64,000 nt of DNA, from NCBI GenBank assembly GCA_947487205.1, contig CANKVU010000006.1, forward strand, positions 62,001 to 126,000, given 5' to 3'. The notes under the pieces are model-generated. The model had not been told where the DNA came from and made no database searches. It saw only the letters and a list, made by a program, of their open reading frames with translations. The translations under genes and the position numbers were made by a program. Of the stretch, positions 61,500 through 64,000 are shown piece by piece. This DNA is from an uncultured Paracoccaceae bacterium (GTDB lineage Bacteria; Pseudomonadota; Alphaproteobacteria; Rhodobacterales; Rhodobacteraceae). Within the stretch, counting starts at the first letter, position 1, and every line of letters begins with the position of its first letter.

Positions 61500-62119
61500 T
61501 GCGGATCGATCATCTGGTCGTCACGGCCTCGGATCTGGAGGCGGGCGCCGCCGCGATCCGCACACATCTCGGCGTCGATCCGGCGCCCGGGGGCGCGCAC
61601 CCGACCATGGGGACGCATAACCGCCTGCTGTCCCTCGGCGAGAGCTACTTGGAGGTGATCGCGGTCGATCCCGCGGCCGCGTCCCCGGGACGGCCGCGCT
61701 GGTTCGGCCTCGATCGGCCCCAAGATGTCCCGCGCCTGTCCTTCTGGGTGGCACGGCCCGCCGAGATGTCGCGTGCGCTGGCCGAGGCGCCCATGGGCAT
61801 GGGCGATCCGGTGCAGATGTCGCGCGGGGATCTCTCTTGGCAACTGACGGTGCCGCCCTCGGGCGATCTGCCCTTCGACGGGGTAATACCGGCGCTGATC
61901 GCATGGGACGGCGAGATGGCGGCCCGGCATCTGCCCGATAGCGGCCTGACCCTCCAGCGGCTGCGGCTCAGCCATCCCCGAATGGGAGACATCCAGGCGG
62001 CCTGGCCGCGGCTGGCTGAGACGCCGGGCCTGGTTCTCGAAGTGGGGCCGCAGCCAGGGTTGCGGGCCGAGATCGCAACCCCCGGGGGGCTCAAAGTCCT
62101 GTCGGGCGCGATCGGCTGA
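61499..62119 (+). CDS. VOC-superfamily protein (glyoxalase-like, Glyoxalase_3 type)
   Basis: This 206-residue protein has the vicinal-oxygen-chelate fold. It opens MRIDHLVVTASDLEAGAAAI with the metal-ligand histidine, contains MGTHNRLLSLGESYLEVIAVD with a second metal-ligand glutamate, and later LEVGPQPGLRAEIATPGGL. The size and pattern match the Glyoxalase_3-like group and not methylmalonyl-CoA epimerase, which is shorter. The start overlaps the mutase stop (TGATG). The substrate is unknown. Confidence 0.82.
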
Positions 62120-62120
62120 G

Positions 62121-62468
62121 ATCCGGCCCACCAGGGCCGAGGATGCCGCGGGGGCGGCGGCGATCTGGACGCCGATCATCCGCGAGACGTCTTTCCCTTC
62201 TGCCCGCGACCCGCGATCGGCTCAGGGGATCGAGGCTCTTATCAGGGCGCGCCGTTGGGGCATGGGATCGGCCGGGCGGTGTTGGGGGCTCGAGGACCAT
62301 GCATTTCGCTTGGGCGGGCACCGCCGGATCCGCACGGTGGGCGGCGCCAATCCCGGCGGGCGGGCCTTCCATCTCGCCGGCGGCTGTGCCGCGGTGGCGG
62401 TGCCGGCGGAACTGGGACGGAAGGCGGGGCGATGGCTCGACCCGCATCTGCCGAGGAAGGTCCTTTGA
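62121..62468 (+). pseudogene. Decayed GNAT acetyltransferase (phosphinothricin acetyltransferase-like)
   Basis: Translating from 62121 gives IRPTRAEDAAGAAAIWTPII, a typical start of PAT-type N-acetyltransferases, followed by GIEALIRARR. The acetyl-CoA motif GHGIGRAVLGA then appears in a different frame (about 62257-62289). LEDHA and the C-terminal NPGGRAFHLAGGCAAVAVPA plus ELGRKAGRWLDPHLPRKVL resume in the first frame to the stop at 62468. About 40-50 residues of the middle domain are missing, there is a frameshift at the G-run near 62281-62288, and no start codon remains. The order after the VOC gene suggests a former operon partner. Confidence 0.78.
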
Positions 62469-62507
62469 CGCTTTGCCGTAGGCGACGGCGCGGCTAGGTA
62501 CGGCTCC

Positions 62508-63209
62508 ATGTCCATCTGGTCCCGAATCGCCGACGCGTTGTCCGCCCTCCGGCACGGCGAAAGCCTCGCAGAGGTCTTCGACCGGTTGCGGACGCCGCCC
62601 GAGCAATCGGTGGGCTTCACGATCGCCGTCATTGCGCTCGGCGCCAAGATGGCGAAGGCCGACGGGCAGGTGACCCGCGACGAGGTCACGGCGTTTCGCG
62701 ACGTGTTCCACATCCCCCCCGAGGACGAGGCCGCGGCAGGCCGGGTCTTCAATCTGGCCCGGCAGGACGTGGCGGGTTTCGAGGATTATGCCCGCCGCAT
62801 CCGACGCATGTTCGGCGACGGGACCGACGCCCTGTCCGACCTGATGGAGGGCCTGTTCTACATCGCCGTGTCGGACGGCGCCTACCACCCCGACGAGGAG
62901 ACGTTCCTTCGCCGGGTCCAGGAAATCTTCGGCGTGAGCGAGCCGGCCTTTCGCCGGATGCGCGCGCGGTTCGTGCCCGACGCCGATCCCGACCCCTACG
63001 AGATCCTCGGCGTTCCGCCCGACGCTCCCATGGGGGAGGTCCGGAAAGCATGGCGCGCCCTGGTCCGCGACAGTCATCCAGACCGGATGATCGCACGGGG
63101 CGTTCCGGCTGAGGCGGTGAAGATGGCCGAACGGCGGATGCAGGCGATCAACCGGGCCTGGGAGGAGATCTCGGCGCAAAGGTCGCGTCCCGGTGCGGAT
63201 CATGCGTAA
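62508..63209 (+). CDS. DjlA-like co-chaperone with TerB and J domains
   Basis: This 233-residue protein combines a TerB-like helical domain (about residues 30-145: GFTIAVIALGAKMAKADGQVTR, ADGQVTRDEV, LFYIAVSDGAYHPDEETFL) with a C-terminal J domain. The J domain contains DPYEILGVPPDAPMGEVRKAW and the essential HPD motif in RDSHPDRM. Such proteins stimulate DnaK ATPase activity. No membrane anchor is visible, unlike E. coli DjlA. The next gene overlaps its 3' end by 8 bases. Confidence 0.9.
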   Translation: MSIWSRIADALSALRHGESLAEVFDRLRTPPEQSVGFTIAVIALGAKMAKADGQVTRDEVTAFRDVFHIPPEDEAAAGRVFNLARQDVAGFEDYARRIRRMFGDGTDALSDLMEGLFYIAVSDGAYHPDEETFLRRVQEIFGVSEPAFRRMRARFVPDADPDPYEILGVPPDAPMGEVRKAWRALVRDSHPDRMIARGVPAEAVKMAERRMQAINRAWEEISAQRSRPGADHA

Positions 63210-63534
63210 GGCGGCGACCCTCTGGCTGGTCCCGGCCCTCTGCGTTTCGCTGGCGTCGACCGGGCCGGCCACCGCCCAGCAAGAGGACGGCGCGGCCGAT
63301 CTCGAGGAGGGCATGGACCTTCTGGCCGAGGGCGCGCGTCGGGTGCTGCGCGGCCTCATGGGAGAGGTGGAGCCGCGGATGCGCGCGCTGGCCGAAGCGC
63401 TGGAGGCCTGGGATTTCGACGATCTCGGGATCGATGATCTCGGCCGCTACGATCCGCCCGAGGTCCTGCCAAACGGCGACATCATCATCAGGCGAAAGCG
63501 GCCCGCCCCGGCCGAGGGTGAGATCGATCTGTGA
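63202..63534 (+). CDS. Small exported protein (about 110 residues), family not recognised
   Basis: The product has a signal peptide (MRKAATLWLVPALCVSLAST, cleavage near TAQ) and a helical acidic mature part. That part contains DLEEGMDLLAEGARRVLRGL and MRALAEALEAWDFDDLGIDD, ending with PPEVLPNGDIIIRRKRPAP. The ATG at 63202 lies inside the end of the J-protein gene, so translation is coupled. A GTG at 63193 is another in-frame start. Similar small proteins with a YxxPExLPNGDIIIRRK-like tail occur in this order. The function is unknown. Confidence 0.7.
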   Translation: MRKAATLWLVPALCVSLASTGPATAQQEDGAADLEEGMDLLAEGARRVLRGLMGEVEPRMRALAEALEAWDFDDLGIDDLGRYDPPEVLPNGDIIIRRKRPAPAEGEIDL

Positions 63535-64000
63535 TCACCGCGACGCGGCGACGATCGGGCCGCCGCGGACGCGGCGGATATCGGACGTGGCGCCCAGAGC
63601 GTTGGCCAGCGCGGTGAAACGCGACACGGCGACCTCGCCCAGAAGGTCCAGGGCGGCGTCGCGGACCCGCAATTCCAGGTGCCGCTTCTTGGGAAACCAG
63701 CGCAACTCTCCGTGGCTGAGTGGTTCCTCGGCCGAGAACATCGCGCCGAAGCGCATCGCCCGGCCCAGAACCTCGGCTGTCGCGATCTCTGCCTGCGACA
63801 GGATCGAGATCATCTCCTCGAACCGGGTTCCCTCGCGCGCGCCCTTGTACCGGTGCAGAAGCGCCAGCCCCAGGAACACCCGTTCCGCGTGGGTCATGCC
63901 ACCCAGATTGGCCCGCGTGGCGCTGTCGAAGCAGGCTTCGTGGCGGTAATCGGGATGCGCCCGCCAGTTCACGTCGTGCAGCAGGCAGGCCGCCCGCACG
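63535..64000 (-). CDS. Exopolyphosphatase/pppGpp phosphatase (Ppx/GppA), C-terminal part
   Basis: The last 155 codons of a Ppx/GppA-type phosphatase are visible. The HD-like helical domain begins with AACLLHDVNWRAHPDYRHE, followed by HAERVFLGLALLHRYKG and a C-terminal part with LELRVRDAALDLLG. The N-terminal actin-like phosphatase domains lie beyond position 64000, so the internal methionine near the edge is not the start. These enzymes degrade polyphosphate or pppGpp during stress. The stop abuts that of the convergent gene. Confidence 0.82.
   Translation of the reverse strand, partial: VRAACLLHDVNWRAHPDYRHEACFDSATRANLGGMTHAERVFLGLALLHRYKGAREGTRFEEMISILSQAEIATAEVLGRAMRFGAMFSAEEPLSHGELRWFPKKRHLELRVRDAALDLLGEVAVSRFTALANALGATSDIRRVRGGPIVAASR

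Noticed and set aside
62262-62468. A 68-residue independent gene.
   Set aside because: Its C-terminal part is the end of a GNAT acetyltransferase and it is better explained as part of the pseudogene.

Overview
The window is a G+C-rich (roughly two thirds G+C by eye), densely coding chromosomal segment of an alphaproteobacterium, most likely order Rhodobacterales (Roseobacter/Rhodobacter type). Supporting traits are a polyol ABC operon of the smo/mtlK type, a propionyl-CoA carboxylase/methylmalonyl-CoA mutase cluster, a VPLPA-CTERM protein, a form II CODH-like cox cluster and Kdo/LPS genes. I saw no tRNA, rRNA, insertion sequence, prophage or CRISPR array.

Layout. 1-2884 (minus): end of the cell-shape operon (mreB, mreC cut by the window edge) and an NCS2 purine permease. 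3307-17024 (plus): a compact catabolic block with a TRAP dicarboxylate-type transporter, an IclR regulator, a hydratase/dehydrogenase fusion, a thiolase, a PimC/PimD-like acyl-CoA dehydrogenase pair, two hotdog thioesterases, a crotonase, a CoA ligase and glutaryl-CoA dehydrogenase. Together this reads as uptake, CoA activation and beta-oxidation of a medium-chain dicarboxylic acid through glutaryl-CoA to crotonyl-CoA. 17028-20245 (minus): BCCT transporter, CIA30-like protein and DUF475 membrane protein. 20761-26479 (plus): catalase-peroxidase, phasin, DUF3422 protein and M20 amidohydrolase. 26480-29840 (minus): glycosyltransferase, Kdo transferase waaA and moaA. 30435-33003 (minus): the overlapping Kdo genes kdsD-kdsB-kdsA.

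33132-40149 (plus): LacI regulator, a well-formed promoter with an operator-like site, and a polyol ABC importer plus mannitol dehydrogenase. 40341-42306 (minus): a probable 50-residue membrane peptide and an ABC-2 exporter coupled to a 35-codon upstream reading frame. 42644-47052 (plus): coxG-coxS-coxL-coxM, with the form II active-site loop. 47107-50887: ilvH, rpe, thpR, a hemerythrin-like protein and a drug-type MFS transporter. 51037-62119: the propionate block pccB ... pccA ... methylmalonyl-CoA mutase, VOC protein, interrupted by surface and lipoprotein genes including a VPLPA-CTERM protein. 62121-64000: a decayed GNAT acetyltransferase, a DjlA-like co-chaperone, a small exported protein and the end of a Ppx/GppA phosphatase.

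The points most worth following up are the dicarboxylate module with its candidate IclR operator, a hairpin that hides the ribosome-binding site of the BCCT transporter, a 22-codon antisense micro-ORF with its own well-formed promoter and Shine-Dalgarno sequence, two other small genes, and the GNAT pseudogene.
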